A stretch of 64,000 bases of DNA from Indioceanicola profundi (GTDB lineage Bacteria > Pseudomonadota > Alphaproteobacteria > Azospirillales > Azospirillaceae): the NCBI RefSeq assembly GCF_003568845.1, contig NZ_CP030127.1:434001-498000 (forward strand), read 5' to 3'. A program made the translations under genes and the position numbers. The notes under the pieces are model-generated. The model had not been told where the DNA came from. It saw only the letters and a program-made list of their open reading frames with translations, and searched no databases. Below are positions 51,818-60,898 of the stretch, piece after piece. Every line of letters starts with the position of its first letter. Positions within the stretch are counted from its first letter, which is position 1.

Positions 51818-52462
51818 ATGCGGCAGGTGAATATCCTTCTGGTCGATGGGAGCACCCTGTTTCGCCAGGGCTTGAAGCAATTGTTGCCCTCCGAATTCAA
51901 CGTCGCCGGCGAAGCCCGCGACTTTCGGGAGGCCCTGGAGGTGCTGCGCCAGGGTGCCACGCCGGAGCTGATCCTGGTGGACTGCCCCGCGCCGACCGTC
52001 CAGGAGGCTGTTTCCGAGCTGGGCCGGGCGGCTCCCGCCGCGCGGATTGTCTATCTGGCCGATGTGGCGGAGCTGGGGCGTCTGCGCGCCGCGCTCGAGG
52101 GCGGCGCTGCCGGCTACATTACCAAGGACCGGTCGCCTGAAGCGCTGGTCCAGCAGCTCCGGCTGGTGCTGATGGGCGAAAAGGTCTTCCCGGCCGATCT
52201 GGCCCAGCAGCTTGTCATGGGCGGCGGCACCCGCGAGGTGTTCGAATCCCACAAGGGGCTGTCCCAGCGTGAGAATCAGATCCTCCGGTGCCTGCTGGAA
52301 GGCCAGAGCAACAAGATGATTGCCCTGAAGCTGAACATCACCGAGGCGACGGTGAAGGTTCACCTGAAGAGCCTGCTGCGCAAGATCAATGCCTCCAACC
52401 GCACCCAGGCGGCCATTTGGGCGATGAACAACGGCATCAGCGCAATGGAAGCGGCGGCCTGA
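51818..52462 (+). CDS. NarL/FixJ-type response regulator
   Basis: 214 residues from ATG 51818 (TTG 51812 also in frame) behind CAAGAGG. The receiver domain reads VNILLVDGSTLFRQGLKQLL, ELILVDCPAPTVQEA with the phospho-acceptor Asp, and AAGYITKDRSPE with the conserved Lys. Only one acidic residue (VDG) stands at the usual DD metal pair, so phosphorylation may be atypical. The LuxR-type HTH is LSQRENQILRCLLEGQSNKM and TEATVKVHLKSLLRKINASN. No kinase is adjacent. A terminator hairpin follows. Confidence 0.88.
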   Translation: MRQVNILLVDGSTLFRQGLKQLLPSEFNVAGEARDFREALEVLRQGATPELILVDCPAPTVQEAVSELGRAAPAARIVYLADVAELGRLRAALEGGAAGYITKDRSPEALVQQLRLVLMGEKVFPADLAQQLVMGGGTREVFESHKGLSQRENQILRCLLEGQSNKMIALKLNITEATVKVHLKSLLRKINASNRTQAAIWAMNNGISAMEAAA

Positions 52463-52468
52463 CGGCTT

Positions 52469-52492
52469 GCAGGGCGCGCCATCGCGCCCTGC
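52469..52492 (+). terminator. Terminator of the NarL-type gene
   Basis: GCAGGGCGCG and CGCGCCCTGC pair perfectly (10 bp) around CCAT, 6 bases after the stop. Confidence 0.65.
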
Positions 52493-52630
52493 TCAAGTGG
52501 CACTGGGGGATTCGGCGACGGCCCGACAGGGCCTGCTCGCTGAATCCCTCGGTCGCGTTTTCCGGCCTGTTCCGGCCAGGGGCCGTTTCCAGCGGCCCCT
52601 GGCATAGGAAGAATGTGGATGCGGCGATGG

Positions 52631-53227
52631 CTAGTCCGGGATCGCGTCCGGCTTGTCGACGACCACTGCGAACATGTCCCTCAGCATTGCCAAGCTGGCG
52701 GATTGCAGCGCGCCCGCGGGTACCGGCGTGCCGTCATGGCCCGGTAACGAGCGTGTGGCCGTGGCGCTTGCCACCACGACGGGACGGTGCCCCAGGCTGA
52801 AAGCATTGCGCGCGGTGGAATTGATGCACATGTGGGTCATGAAGCCGGCCAGCACGAGGTCGCGTCCGCCCTCCTGCGCCAGCGCTTCGGCCAGTTCCGT
52901 GCCGACGAAGGCGCTCGGGAAGTTCTTTACGATCACCTGTTCCCCGGGCCGGGGCGCCACGGCATCGCTGATCTGCCCGATCTCCTCCCGCACGTCATAG
53001 GGGCTGCCGGGGCCAGCGTCGTGCATGATGTGGAAAATCGGGATGCCGGCCGCCCGCGCGCGGTTCAGCAGCTTCGCCGCTTCATCCAGCGCCTCTTCGA
53101 CTCCTTCCAGTTTCATCACGCCCTGGCGGTAGGTGTTCTGGCAGTCGATCATGACCAGGGTGGAGCGGCCCAGGGGAGCCGGCTCGCGGCTCAGCCCCGA
53201 AAGGTCGCGAAGCGTGGTGGAAACCAT
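52631..53227 (-). CDS. Isochorismatase-family cysteine hydrolase
   Basis: 198 residues. The catalytic triad of the family can be placed: Asp in STLVMIDCQNTYRQG, Lys in EQVIVKNFPSAF and Cys in GFMTHMCINSTARNAF with the preceding cis-peptide. This is the nicotinamidase/isochorismatase fold, acting on amide or vinyl-ether bonds of small molecules. GxxxPIFHIMHDAG is also typical. Context (beside a flavin-dependent oxidoreductase on the other strand) gives no firm substrate. Start ATG 53227 lacks a strong ribosome site. Confidence 0.88.
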   Translation of the reverse strand: MVSTTLRDLSGLSREPAPLGRSTLVMIDCQNTYRQGVMKLEGVEEALDEAAKLLNRARAAGIPIFHIMHDAGPGSPYDVREEIGQISDAVAPRPGEQVIVKNFPSAFVGTELAEALAQEGGRDLVLAGFMTHMCINSTARNAFSLGHRPVVVASATATRSLPGHDGTPVPAGALQSASLAMLRDMFAVVVDKPDAIPD

Positions 53228-53441
53228 GGCAAGGCCCTTGCTGGGTGTCAGGAGCCATGGACGTTAGCACCCCGCGCCGCACCGCTCCCTTGTACTTTGG
53301 GTGCAGATCGGGGCCGGGCAGGACGGGGCCGGGCTGTGTCACAGCGGAACCGGGATTTTCGCTGGAGCATGCCCTGGATGCATCCTGTCCGTTGAACCTC
53401 TTGCGGACAGCCCCGCGGCATGAGGCAGTCAGGAGTCGCTG

Positions 53442-54395
53442 GTGACAGACGATCCGGCCCCGAATTCGGCAATCCAGCGGCTGTTCGCGGAAGGACGGTT
53501 GTCGCTTGGGCTGGTTCTTCCCATTGCCGTCGGGCCCTCGGGCATTGTGGACTGGCAGGCGCAGTTGGGGCTTGCAAGGCTGGCCGACCGGTTGGGCTTC
53601 GCCGCCCTCTGGGTCCGGGACGTTCCGCTGAACAGTCCGGACTATCCCGACCCGGTCGGGCATTCCGACCCTTGGACCCTTCTGGGCGCCCTGGCCGCCG
53701 GTACGGAACGGATCGCGCTTGTCACCGGCGCGATCGTGCTGCCCTTGCGGCATCCCCTCCATGTGGCCAAGGGCGCCGTTTCGGTCCAGAGCCTGTCGAA
53801 CGGCCGCTTCGTCCTCGGTCTCGGGTCCGGTGACCGGCGGGAGGAGTTCGCCGCGTTCGGGCGCGATCCGGCGGCGCACAGAAGTCTGTTCCGTGAGGGA
53901 TGGGAGCGCGTGGCCGCCGCCTTGGGGCCGGACGGCGCGGTAATCCCCGACATGCCAGACGGGCAGGGCGGCGCTTTCGAACTGAAGCCCGCACCGCGCG
54001 CACATATTCCGATGCTGGCAGTCGGATCGGCCGGCCAGTCGCTGGAGTGGATCGCCCGCAATGCGGCGGGGTGGGCGACCTATCACCGCGGATACGAAAT
54101 CCAGAAGGATCGTATCGCCCTCTGGAGGGCGGCCCTGGCCAAGACACGGCCTGGCGCTTTCCGAAGCCTCAGCCAGTCGATGGCGCTCCAGCTTCTGGAC
54201 GATCCCGATGCTCCATTGCAGGATATCGATCTCGGCTACCAGTGCGGCCGAAATGCCTTGGTCGGCGCGCTGGACGGGCTACGGCGACTCGGCGTGCATC
54301 ACGTCATGCTCAACCTCCCCCGCGCTGGGCGCCCGCCGGAGAGCGTGCTGGAAGAGTTGGCCGGCGAGGTGATGCCGCGCATCGCCGGCGGCTGA
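53442..54395 (+). CDS. LLM-class flavin-dependent oxidoreductase
   Basis: 317 residues from GTG 53442. The luciferase-like TIM-barrel is visible: LGLARLADRLGFAALWVRDV, TERIALVTGAIVLPLRHPLH, VAKGAVSVQSLSNGRFVLGL and GSGDRREEFAAFG, then AHIPMLAVGSAGQSLEWIAR. These are monooxygenases or F420/FMN oxidoreductases acting on varied organic substrates. The segment VLGLGSGDRREEF is the flavin phosphate-binding region. No flavin reductase lies next to it, so the substrate and partner are unknown. Confidence 0.87.
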   Translation: MTDDPAPNSAIQRLFAEGRLSLGLVLPIAVGPSGIVDWQAQLGLARLADRLGFAALWVRDVPLNSPDYPDPVGHSDPWTLLGALAAGTERIALVTGAIVLPLRHPLHVAKGAVSVQSLSNGRFVLGLGSGDRREEFAAFGRDPAAHRSLFREGWERVAAALGPDGAVIPDMPDGQGGAFELKPAPRAHIPMLAVGSAGQSLEWIARNAAGWATYHRGYEIQKDRIALWRAALAKTRPGAFRSLSQSMALQLLDDPDAPLQDIDLGYQCGRNALVGALDGLRRLGVHHVMLNLPRAGRPPESVLEELAGEVMPRIAGG

Positions 54396-54610
54396 ACCGT
54401 CTCTTCCGGCCAGTCCGAACACATGATGCAGGATGAGCATGCGATTATGCCGAATGCGTATTCGCACGGGATGAGAGCTGCCGGTACGGTTCGAAGAATA
54501 ACAAAAAGAACGCCCGCGCTGCCCGACCATGGGGATGTAGGTCCCAGCGGACAGCCGGAGAAAAGGCCGGAGCGGAACGAACCGCCCGGCAAAACGGAGG
54601 AGGAAACACC

Positions 54611-55561
54611 ATGCTCAAGACGCTCGCGGCCGCTGTGCTGGTCGCAACCGCTGCATTTGCCGGGCCGGCCATGGCCGAGTATCCGGAGCGGCCCGTGAAC
54701 TACATCATTGCCTTCAATCCGGGCGGCGAGTCCGACGTGGCGGCGCGGCTTCAGCAGCCCTATTGGGAGAAGATCACGGGCAAGCCGCTCGTGATCCAGT
54801 ATCAGGCAGGTGCGGGCGGGGCGCAGGCCTGGTCGAAGCTCAACAGCATGGAGGGCGATGGCTACACGATCATGGGCACCAACCTGCCCCATACGATCCT
54901 GCAGCCGCTGGAGAAGGATGTCGGCTACGAGACGGACGATCTCGTCCACGTCAACTTCTTCCACTATACGCCCGACGCGATCTTCGTGCCGGCCGACAGC
55001 CAGTTCAAGACGCTGCAGGATCTGATCGACTATGCCAAGAAGAACCCCGGCATGGTCACCTTCAGCGGCTCCGGCTCCAACTCCTCCAACCATCTGGCGC
55101 AGCAGCGCTTCGACGAGCTGGCGGGTGTCAAGACCACCTACATTCCCTTCAGCGGCACCGGCCCGGCCATGACGGCCGTGCTGGGCAAGCAGGTTACCGC
55201 CGGTTTCAACTATTCGACATCCGCGGTGAATGCCGGCGACAAGGTCCGCATGCTGGCGGTCTCGTCCGATGAGCGCATGTCGAACTTCTCCGACACGCCC
55301 ACCTTCAAGGAGTTGGGCTTCGACCTAGTTGGCGGCGCCTATCGCGGCATCGGCGTGCCGAAATCCACGCCGGAGGACATCCGCAAGGCCATCTCCGACA
55401 TCGTCACCAAGATCAACCAGGACCCGAAATTCATCAAGCAGATGGAGGATGCCGGCTTCGTCCTGACCGACATCCCCTATTCGGAGATGAAGGCGTTCAT
55501 GGATGAGCGGAAAGCCTTCTACACGGACATTGCCAAGAAGATGGGCATCGCAAAGCGCTGA
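54611..55561 (+). CDS. tctC: Tripartite tricarboxylate transporter binding protein TctC
   Basis: 316 residues behind ACGGAGGAGGAAACACC. A signal peptide (LAAAVLVATAAFAGPAMA) is followed by the Bug/TctC fold: YPERPVNYIIAFNPGGESDV, GKPLVIQYQAGAGGAQAW, MGTNLPHTILQPLEKDVG and FSGTGPAMTAVLGKQVTAGF. It captures a carboxylate in the periplasm for the TctAB membrane part encoded directly downstream. The catabolic genes that follow (tartrate dehydrogenases and D-tartrate dehydratase) make tartrate the likely ligand (inference). Confidence 0.9.
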   Translation: MLKTLAAAVLVATAAFAGPAMAEYPERPVNYIIAFNPGGESDVAARLQQPYWEKITGKPLVIQYQAGAGGAQAWSKLNSMEGDGYTIMGTNLPHTILQPLEKDVGYETDDLVHVNFFHYTPDAIFVPADSQFKTLQDLIDYAKKNPGMVTFSGSGSNSSNHLAQQRFDELAGVKTTYIPFSGTGPAMTAVLGKQVTAGFNYSTSAVNAGDKVRMLAVSSDERMSNFSDTPTFKELGFDLVGGAYRGIGVPKSTPEDIRKAISDIVTKINQDPKFIKQMEDAGFVLTDIPYSEMKAFMDERKAFYTDIAKKMGIAKR

Positions 55562-55585
55562 GGCTGTAACCGGAGGCGCACCGCC

Positions 55586-57118
55586 ATGGAAGTGCTAGGC
55601 TACCTCATCGACGCGCTGACGCCGCTCAACCTGCTGCTCGCCGTCGGCGGCGTAGTGTTGGGAACGGTGATCGGCGCTCTGCCGGGCCTGTCCGCGACCA
55701 TGGCGGTCGCTGTCCTGGTCCCCTTCACCTTCGCCATGAACCCGGCCTCGGCCCTGATCGTGCTGGGAGCAATCTATACCGGGGCCATTTATGGCGGCTC
55801 CTACGCCGCCATCCTGGTCAATACGCCGGGCACGCCATCCTCGATCGCGACGACCTTCGACGGCTATCCGATGGCGAAGCGCGGCGACGGCACGCTGGCC
55901 GTGACGCTCGCCACCGTATCGTCAGTCATCGGCGGCATCGTGGGAGCGCTGTTCCTTCTGCTGCTTGCGCCGCCGCTCGCCAACTTCGCGCTGGCCTTCG
56001 GGCCGCCGGAATATTTCTGGCTGGCCGTCTTTGGCCTGACTCTGATATCGGCACTGTCGGTCGGCAATCTGCTGAAGGGGCTGATCGGGGCTTGCTTCGG
56101 CCTGCTGCTGGCCATGGTGGGCGTGGCCGTGGTCGGCGGCGATATCCGCTTCACCATGGACAGCCAGATTCTGCTGGGCGGCATCAATGTCGTGAGCGCC
56201 CTGATCGGGCTCTACTGCATCCCCGTGCTGATCGACCTGGTCGCGACGCCGGACCCCCACCTGAAGGTGGAGCAGGAGCTGGGCGGCTACCGGCTGAAGG
56301 AGGCGCTGTCCATCGCCTGGCGGGGCAAGGTCAACGCGATCCGCAGCTCCGTGCTCGGCACATTGATCGGCATCCTGCCCGGTGCCGGCGGGTCCATCGC
56401 CAGTCTGGTCGCCTATTCGGAGGCGCGCCGCAGCTCCGCACATCCCGAGCGCTTCGGCACTGGCGAGCCGAACGGGATCATCGCAACCGAGTCCTCCAAC
56501 AATGCCACCGTGGGCGGCGGTTTCATCCCGACTCTGGTGCTCGGCATCCCTGGAACGCCGCCCGACGCCATTATTCTCGGCGCCCTTCTGGTCCAGGGCA
56601 TCAAGATCGGTCCGTCCCTGTTCACTGAGCAGGGCAGCATCGTCTACACCTTCATGTTCGGGCTGCTGATCGCGACCGTCCTGATGTTCCCGGTCGGGCT
56701 GCTGCTGGGCCGCTACGCCTACAAGTCGATCATCACGATCCCGAAGGCAATGCTGGTACCTGTTGTCGCCTTCATGACCGTGATCGGCAGCTTTGCCATC
56801 CACAATAATCTGGACGATGTGCTGGTGATGTTCGTCCTAGGCGTCATCGGATGGGTGCTGAACCGGTTGGGCTTTCAGCCCTCGCCCATCGTGCTTGGCC
56901 TTGTGCTCGGGCAGATTGCGGAGCAGGGCTTCGTCCAGTCCTACCTGATCGGCAATGCGCAGGGGAACGTGCTCGGCATGTTCTTCGGTCGCCCGCTCAG
57001 CCTTGTCATTGTGGCGCTGGCCGTGCTGACCCTGTTCTATCCCCTGATCGCCAAGCGCTGGGGCGTCAAGAAGCCGTCCTCCGTGACGGCAACGGCGGAG
57101 GCCCGCAATGCAGACTGA
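55586..57118 (+). CDS. tctA: Tripartite tricarboxylate transporter large membrane subunit TctA
   Basis: 510 residues, standard TctA length, with about 11-12 membrane segments. Family marks: GTVIGALPGLSATMAVAVLV near the start, GAIYGGSYAAILVNTPGTPS, the repeated GTLIGILPGAGGSIASLVAY and FIPTLVLGIPGTPPDAIILG. It forms the solute channel driven by an ion gradient. It starts 24 bases after tctC and overlaps tctB by 11 bases. Confidence 0.95.
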   Translation: MEVLGYLIDALTPLNLLLAVGGVVLGTVIGALPGLSATMAVAVLVPFTFAMNPASALIVLGAIYTGAIYGGSYAAILVNTPGTPSSIATTFDGYPMAKRGDGTLAVTLATVSSVIGGIVGALFLLLLAPPLANFALAFGPPEYFWLAVFGLTLISALSVGNLLKGLIGACFGLLLAMVGVAVVGGDIRFTMDSQILLGGINVVSALIGLYCIPVLIDLVATPDPHLKVEQELGGYRLKEALSIAWRGKVNAIRSSVLGTLIGILPGAGGSIASLVAYSEARRSSAHPERFGTGEPNGIIATESSNNATVGGGFIPTLVLGIPGTPPDAIILGALLVQGIKIGPSLFTEQGSIVYTFMFGLLIATVLMFPVGLLLGRYAYKSIITIPKAMLVPVVAFMTVIGSFAIHNNLDDVLVMFVLGVIGWVLNRLGFQPSPIVLGLVLGQIAEQGFVQSYLIGNAQGNVLGMFFGRPLSLVIVALAVLTLFYPLIAKRWGVKKPSSVTATAEARNAD

Positions 57119-57578
57119 AGCCAAACGCCCGGACTACGGCACCATCGTCGTATCCGCGATCTTCATCCTTCTCGGCATCTGGGTGCTGTCGCAGACGGGG
57201 GAGATGAGCCCGCTCGGCTCCGTCTTCCCGCGCACCATCGCCACCGTGATGATCGTCTGCTCGGCGGTGCTGATCGTGGTGACGCTGCTGCGTGGCCGCA
57301 AGCTGCAGGCGGCGGCCTCCGGCTCAGTCGAATCCACGCCGCGCCGGGTGGCGCTGATCATGGTGATGGGAGCCTGGATCCTGCTGATGCCGGTGCTGGG
57401 CTTCTTCACCACCAGCCTGATTGCCTTCGTGGCCCTGCTGGCTGTCGCCAACTACGACCCCTTGCCGGCCCGCACCATGGCTTGGTACGCCCTGGCGGCG
57501 GTGCTGACAGTCGGGGCTTTCTACCTGCTGATGACCAGGGTGCTGCTGGTGCCCGTGCCCAAGGGGCTGCTGTTCTGA
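57108..57578 (+). CDS. tctB: Tripartite tricarboxylate transporter small membrane subunit TctB
   Basis: 156 residues with four membrane segments (TIVVSAIFILLGIWVLSQ, TIATVMIVCSAVLIVVTLL, VALIMVMGAWILLMPVLGF, YALAAVLTVGAFYLLM). TctB is poorly conserved; identification rests on size, topology, FFTTSLIAFVALLA and position. Its ATG lies inside the end of tctA, implying coupled translation. It completes the tctC-tctA-tctB transporter. Confidence 0.88.
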   Translation: MQTEAKRPDYGTIVVSAIFILLGIWVLSQTGEMSPLGSVFPRTIATVMIVCSAVLIVVTLLRGRKLQAAASGSVESTPRRVALIMVMGAWILLMPVLGFFTTSLIAFVALLAVANYDPLPARTMAWYALAAVLTVGAFYLLMTRVLLVPVPKGLLF

Positions 57579-57623
57579 TTATCCCCGCCGGTTCGGAGGC
57601 GGGAGAGGAAGGAGAAGGTTCAC

Positions 57624-58688
57624 ATGCCCAAGTACAAGATCGCGGCCATCCCGGGCGACGGCATCGGGACGGAGGTGGTGCCGGAGGGCATCCGTGTGCT
57701 GGAGGCCGCGGGCCGGCGCTTCGGCATCGAGTTCCAGTGGGACAATTTCGACTGGAGCTGCGCCCATTACCAGAAGCATGGCTGCATGATGCCCGCGGAC
57801 GGGCTGGACCGGATCCGCGGCCACGACGCCATCTTCCTGGGTGCGGTCGGCTTTCCCGGCGTGCCCGACCATGTCTCTCTCTGGGGCCTGCTGATCCCGA
57901 TCCGGCGCGAGTTCCAGCAATATGTGAATCTTCGCCCCGTGCGCCTGCTGCGCGGCACCACGACGCCGCTGGCCAACCGCACCGCGGCCGATATCGACTT
58001 CTATGTGGTCCGCGAGAACAATGAGGGCGAGTACTCCGAGGTCGGCGGGCGCATGTTCCGCGGCACGGAGAACGAGGTCGCCATCCAGGAGGCGATCTTC
58101 AGCAGGCGCGGCGTGGACCGCATCCTGCGCTACGCTTTTGAACTGGCGAAGAAGCGCCCGCGCAAGCACGTCACCTCCGCTACCAAGTCCAACGGCATCG
58201 TCCACACCATGCCGTTCTGGGATGAGCGCTTCGCCAAGATGAAGCAGCATTATCCCGATGTCGGCACCAGCCAGTACCACATCGATATCCTCTGCGCCCA
58301 CTTCGTGCAGCATCCGGACTGGTTCGACGTGGTGGTCGGCTCCAACCTGTTTGGCGACATCCTCTCCGACCTGGGACCCGCCGTGGCCGGTTCCATCGGC
58401 ATCGCGCCCTCGGCCAACATCAATCCGGAGCGGGACTTCCCCTCCATGTTCGAACCGGTGCACGGCTCCGCCCCCGACATCGCCGGCAAGGGCATCGCCA
58501 ACCCCATCGGCCAGATCTGGTCGGGGGCCATGATGCTGGAGCATCTCGGCCATCCAGAGGCGGGGGAAGCGATCCTGGAAGCTATCGAAACCGTGCTTGC
58601 CGATCCGGCGGCCCGCACCCGCGACATGGGCGGCAAGGCCACGACCGAGGAATGCGGCAAGGCCATTGCCGAGGCGCTGGGCGGCTGA
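57624..58688 (+). CDS. Tartrate/D-malate dehydrogenase (decarboxylating), first copy
   Basis: 354 residues behind GAAGGAGAAGG. It belongs to the isocitrate/isopropylmalate dehydrogenase family: IPGDGIGTEVVPEGIRVLEA, VRENNEGEYSEVGGRMF, KHVTSATKSNGIVHTMPFWD, SNLFGDILSDLGPAVAGSIG and FEPVHGSAPDIAGKGIANP. The DHVSLWGLLIPIRREFQQYV and IDFYVVRENNEGEYS stretches match TtuC/DmlA, which oxidise tartrate or D-malate with NAD+ and Mn2+. A second copy lies at 60899-61972. It follows tctCAB in the same direction. Confidence 0.87.
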   Translation: MPKYKIAAIPGDGIGTEVVPEGIRVLEAAGRRFGIEFQWDNFDWSCAHYQKHGCMMPADGLDRIRGHDAIFLGAVGFPGVPDHVSLWGLLIPIRREFQQYVNLRPVRLLRGTTTPLANRTAADIDFYVVRENNEGEYSEVGGRMFRGTENEVAIQEAIFSRRGVDRILRYAFELAKKRPRKHVTSATKSNGIVHTMPFWDERFAKMKQHYPDVGTSQYHIDILCAHFVQHPDWFDVVVGSNLFGDILSDLGPAVAGSIGIAPSANINPERDFPSMFEPVHGSAPDIAGKGIANPIGQIWSGAMMLEHLGHPEAGEAILEAIETVLADPAARTRDMGGKATTEECGKAIAEALGG

Positions 58689-58696
58689 GGTTCGAA

Positions 58697-58726
58697 CCCG
58701 CGCCGGCGGCCTGCCGCCGGCGCGGG
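58697..58726. terminator. Bidirectional hairpin between dehydrogenase and lysR
   Basis: CCCGCGCCGGCGGC pairs with GCCGCCGGCGCGGG over 14 bp with a 2-base loop, between two convergent genes. Confidence 0.65.
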
Positions 58727-58727
58727 A

Positions 58728-59615
58728 TCAGCCGAGAAGCTTCCAGAACGCTTCGGCCGCCGGGCTCATGCGGCTCCGCGGCCGGAACAGGCGGATTTCC
58801 AGCGGCACGTTCCAGCTCTCATCCCCCGCCGGGACGAGGGTGCCGCGTTTCAGGTCGTCCGCGACCAGCGTGGCCGGCATCCAGGCGATGCCGCGTCCCT
58901 CCCGCACCATGGTGCGAAGCAGGACGGCCAGATGCGCCACAAACACCCCGTGCAGCCAGACTTCGCGCCCGGACAGCATTGCTGCCACTGCACGGCCCAG
59001 GCCTGACACCTCCGAATAGGCCAGATAGGGCAGGGGCGCCGCTTCGGTGCCGGGCAGCCGCATCGGCGCCGTGCCTGCCGCGTCCGGAGAAACCACCGGG
59101 ATCAGCATGTCCTCGCCGACCTGGATGGAGCGGAACTGGCGCGGGTCCAGCCGGCTTGGCGCGCCGCCATGCTGGTGGCAGAGCAGGAACTGGCTCTGAC
59201 CATGGGCGATCAACCGTTCGCATGCGCTCATGCTGTCGGATTCCAGCCGTACCGCCAGCGGCGGGGCTTCCGCCTCCAGCGAGCGCAGCCAGGCCGGGAA
59301 GAAGGTCAGAGACAGGGAATGGGTCGCGGCGAAGCGCAGGGTGGACATGCCTTCCCCCTCCGCCTGCCGGGCCTCCTCACGCCCGCGCTGAAGCTGGCGG
59401 ATCACCTCGTCCGCTGCCGGGCGGAAGCGGTGGCCGGCATCGGTCAGCTTCACCGGCTGGCCGGTCCGGTCGAACAGGGTGGCGCCCACCCAGTCCTCAA
59501 GCGCTCGAATGCGGCGGCTGAACGCCGGTTGGGTCAGATTCCGGGCTTCAGCGGCACGGGAGAAGCTGCCCAGTTCGGAAAGGGCGAGAAAGTCTTCGAT
59601 CCAGGCGAGTTCCAT
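58728..59615 (-). CDS. LysR-family regulator, divergent from D-tartrate dehydratase
   Basis: 295 residues from ATG 59615 with ribosome site GGAGGACC. The N-terminal winged helix reads WIEDFLALSELGSFSRAAEA and RNLTQPAFSRRIRALEDWVG; the effector domain begins near LRFAATHSLSLTFFPAWLRS. It is divergent from the D-tartrate dehydratase gene, separated by 99 bases that hold four GGCAT/ATGCC half-sites. It probably activates the tartrate genes in response to tartrate or a related diacid (inference). Confidence 0.9.
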   Translation of the reverse strand: MELAWIEDFLALSELGSFSRAAEARNLTQPAFSRRIRALEDWVGATLFDRTGQPVKLTDAGHRFRPAADEVIRQLQRGREEARQAEGEGMSTLRFAATHSLSLTFFPAWLRSLEAEAPPLAVRLESDSMSACERLIAHGQSQFLLCHQHGGAPSRLDPRQFRSIQVGEDMLIPVVSPDAAGTAPMRLPGTEAAPLPYLAYSEVSGLGRAVAAMLSGREVWLHGVFVAHLAVLLRTMVREGRGIAWMPATLVADDLKRGTLVPAGDESWNVPLEIRLFRPRSRMSPAAEAFWKLLG

Positions 59616-59626
59616 GGTCCTCCGCA

Positions 59627-59662
59627 ATGCCGCCGAGGCATGAAGGAATGCCAATGTGGCAT
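59627..59662. promoter_or_regulatory. Four-half-site operator in the lysR / tartrate dehydratase promoter
   Basis: The order is ATGCC-5-GGCAT-6-ATGCC-5-GGCAT: two dyads with 5-base spacers separated by 6 bases, so the middle pair also forms a dyad. This is the pattern of a LysR tetramer binding recognition and activation sites. Confidence 0.6.
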
Positions 59663-59714
59663 TCGCCCCCCGGCGCGTCCATCCCTAGTCTAGGGGCAAC
59701 CGAGGAGGAACCCC

Positions 59715-60884
59715 ATGCGCATCGTCGAAATCCGCGAGAAGACTGTCTCGATCGCTTCGAACATCGCCAACGCCTATATCGACTTCAGCAAGATGACCTG
59801 CTCGGTCGTCGCCGTGGTCACGGATGTGGTCCGCGACGGCAAGCCGGTGGTCGGCTTCGGCTTCAACTCCAACGGCCGCTACGGCCAGGGCTGCCTGATG
59901 CGGGAGCGCATCGTGCCGCGCGTGTTGGAAGCCGATCCGGACACGCTGGTAGATGAGGCGAACGGGAATCTCGATCCCTTCGCCATCTGGGACCGGATGA
60001 TGATCAACGAGAAGCCGGGCGGGCATGGGGAACGCTCCGTCGCGGTCGGCACGCTGGACATGGCGATATGGGACGCCGTCGCCAAGATCGAGGGCAAGCC
60101 GCTCTACCGCCTGCTGGCCGACCGCTATCGCGGCGGCGTCGCCGACGACAAGGTCTGGGTCTATGCCGCGGGCGGCTATTACTCGCCCAACAAGGGCAAT
60201 GACGCGCTCAGGGACGAGATGCGCAGCTACCGCGACCGCGGCTACAAGGTCTGCAAGATGAAGGTTGGGCTGGCCCCCCTGGCCGAGGATCTGAAGCGCA
60301 TCGAGGCAGCGTTGGAGGTGGTCGGCGATGGCCAGAACCTCTGCGTCGACGTCAATGGCCGCTTCGACATCGACACCGCCATCGCGTTCGGCGAGGCGAT
60401 CAAGCCCTATAATCTGCGCTGGTATGAGGAGGTGGGCGATCCGCTGGACTACGCCTTGCAGGCCGAACTGTCGAAGCATTACGAGCTGCCCATGGCAACG
60501 GGCGAGAACCTGTTCTCCATGCAGGATGCCCGCAATCTGCTCCGCTTCGGCGGCATGCGTCCCGACCGGGACATCCTGCAGTTCGACTGCGCCTTGAGCT
60601 ACGGCTTGGTCGAGTACATGCGCACGTTGAAGATGATGGAGGAGCATGGCTGGTCCAGCCGCCGCATCGTGCCGCATGGCGGGCACCAGATGTCGCTGAA
60701 CATCGCGGCCGGCCTGCATCTGGGCGGCAACGAATCCTACCCCGACGTCTTCAAGCCCTTCGGCGGCTTCGCCGACGGCGTTGCTGTCGAGGACAGCTAT
60801 GTCGGCCTGCCGCAGGTGCCGGGTATCGGCTTCGAAGCGAAGTCCGAGCTCTACGCCCTGCTCCGCCGCGAGCTGATGGACTGA
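59715..60884 (+). CDS. tarD: D-tartrate dehydratase (enolase superfamily)
   Basis: 389 residues behind CGAGGAGGAACCCC. The N-terminal stretch NIANAYIDFSKMTCSVVAVV and the GFNSNGRYGQGCLMRER and NEKPGGHGERSVAVGTLDMA stretches match the characterised D-tartrate dehydratase group of the mandelate racemase subfamily. Active-site residues can be read: Lys in VCKMKVG, metal ligands Asp in LCVDVNGRF, Glu in RWYEEVGDP, Glu in MATGENLFS, and His in IVPHGGHQMS. It dehydrates D-tartrate to oxaloacetate. The neighbouring transporter and dehydrogenases fit tartrate catabolism. Confidence 0.88.
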   Translation: MRIVEIREKTVSIASNIANAYIDFSKMTCSVVAVVTDVVRDGKPVVGFGFNSNGRYGQGCLMRERIVPRVLEADPDTLVDEANGNLDPFAIWDRMMINEKPGGHGERSVAVGTLDMAIWDAVAKIEGKPLYRLLADRYRGGVADDKVWVYAAGGYYSPNKGNDALRDEMRSYRDRGYKVCKMKVGLAPLAEDLKRIEAALEVVGDGQNLCVDVNGRFDIDTAIAFGEAIKPYNLRWYEEVGDPLDYALQAELSKHYELPMATGENLFSMQDARNLLRFGGMRPDRDILQFDCALSYGLVEYMRTLKMMEEHGWSSRRIVPHGGHQMSLNIAAGLHLGGNESYPDVFKPFGGFADGVAVEDSYVGLPQVPGIGFEAKSELYALLRRELMD

Positions 60885-60898
60885 GGAGGGGGCCGATC

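Noticed and set aside
57583-57603. CCCGCC/GGCGGG hairpin between tctB and the first dehydrogenase as a terminator
   Set aside because: Only 6 bp with an 8-base loop, no T-run, within a short gap of a likely single operon.
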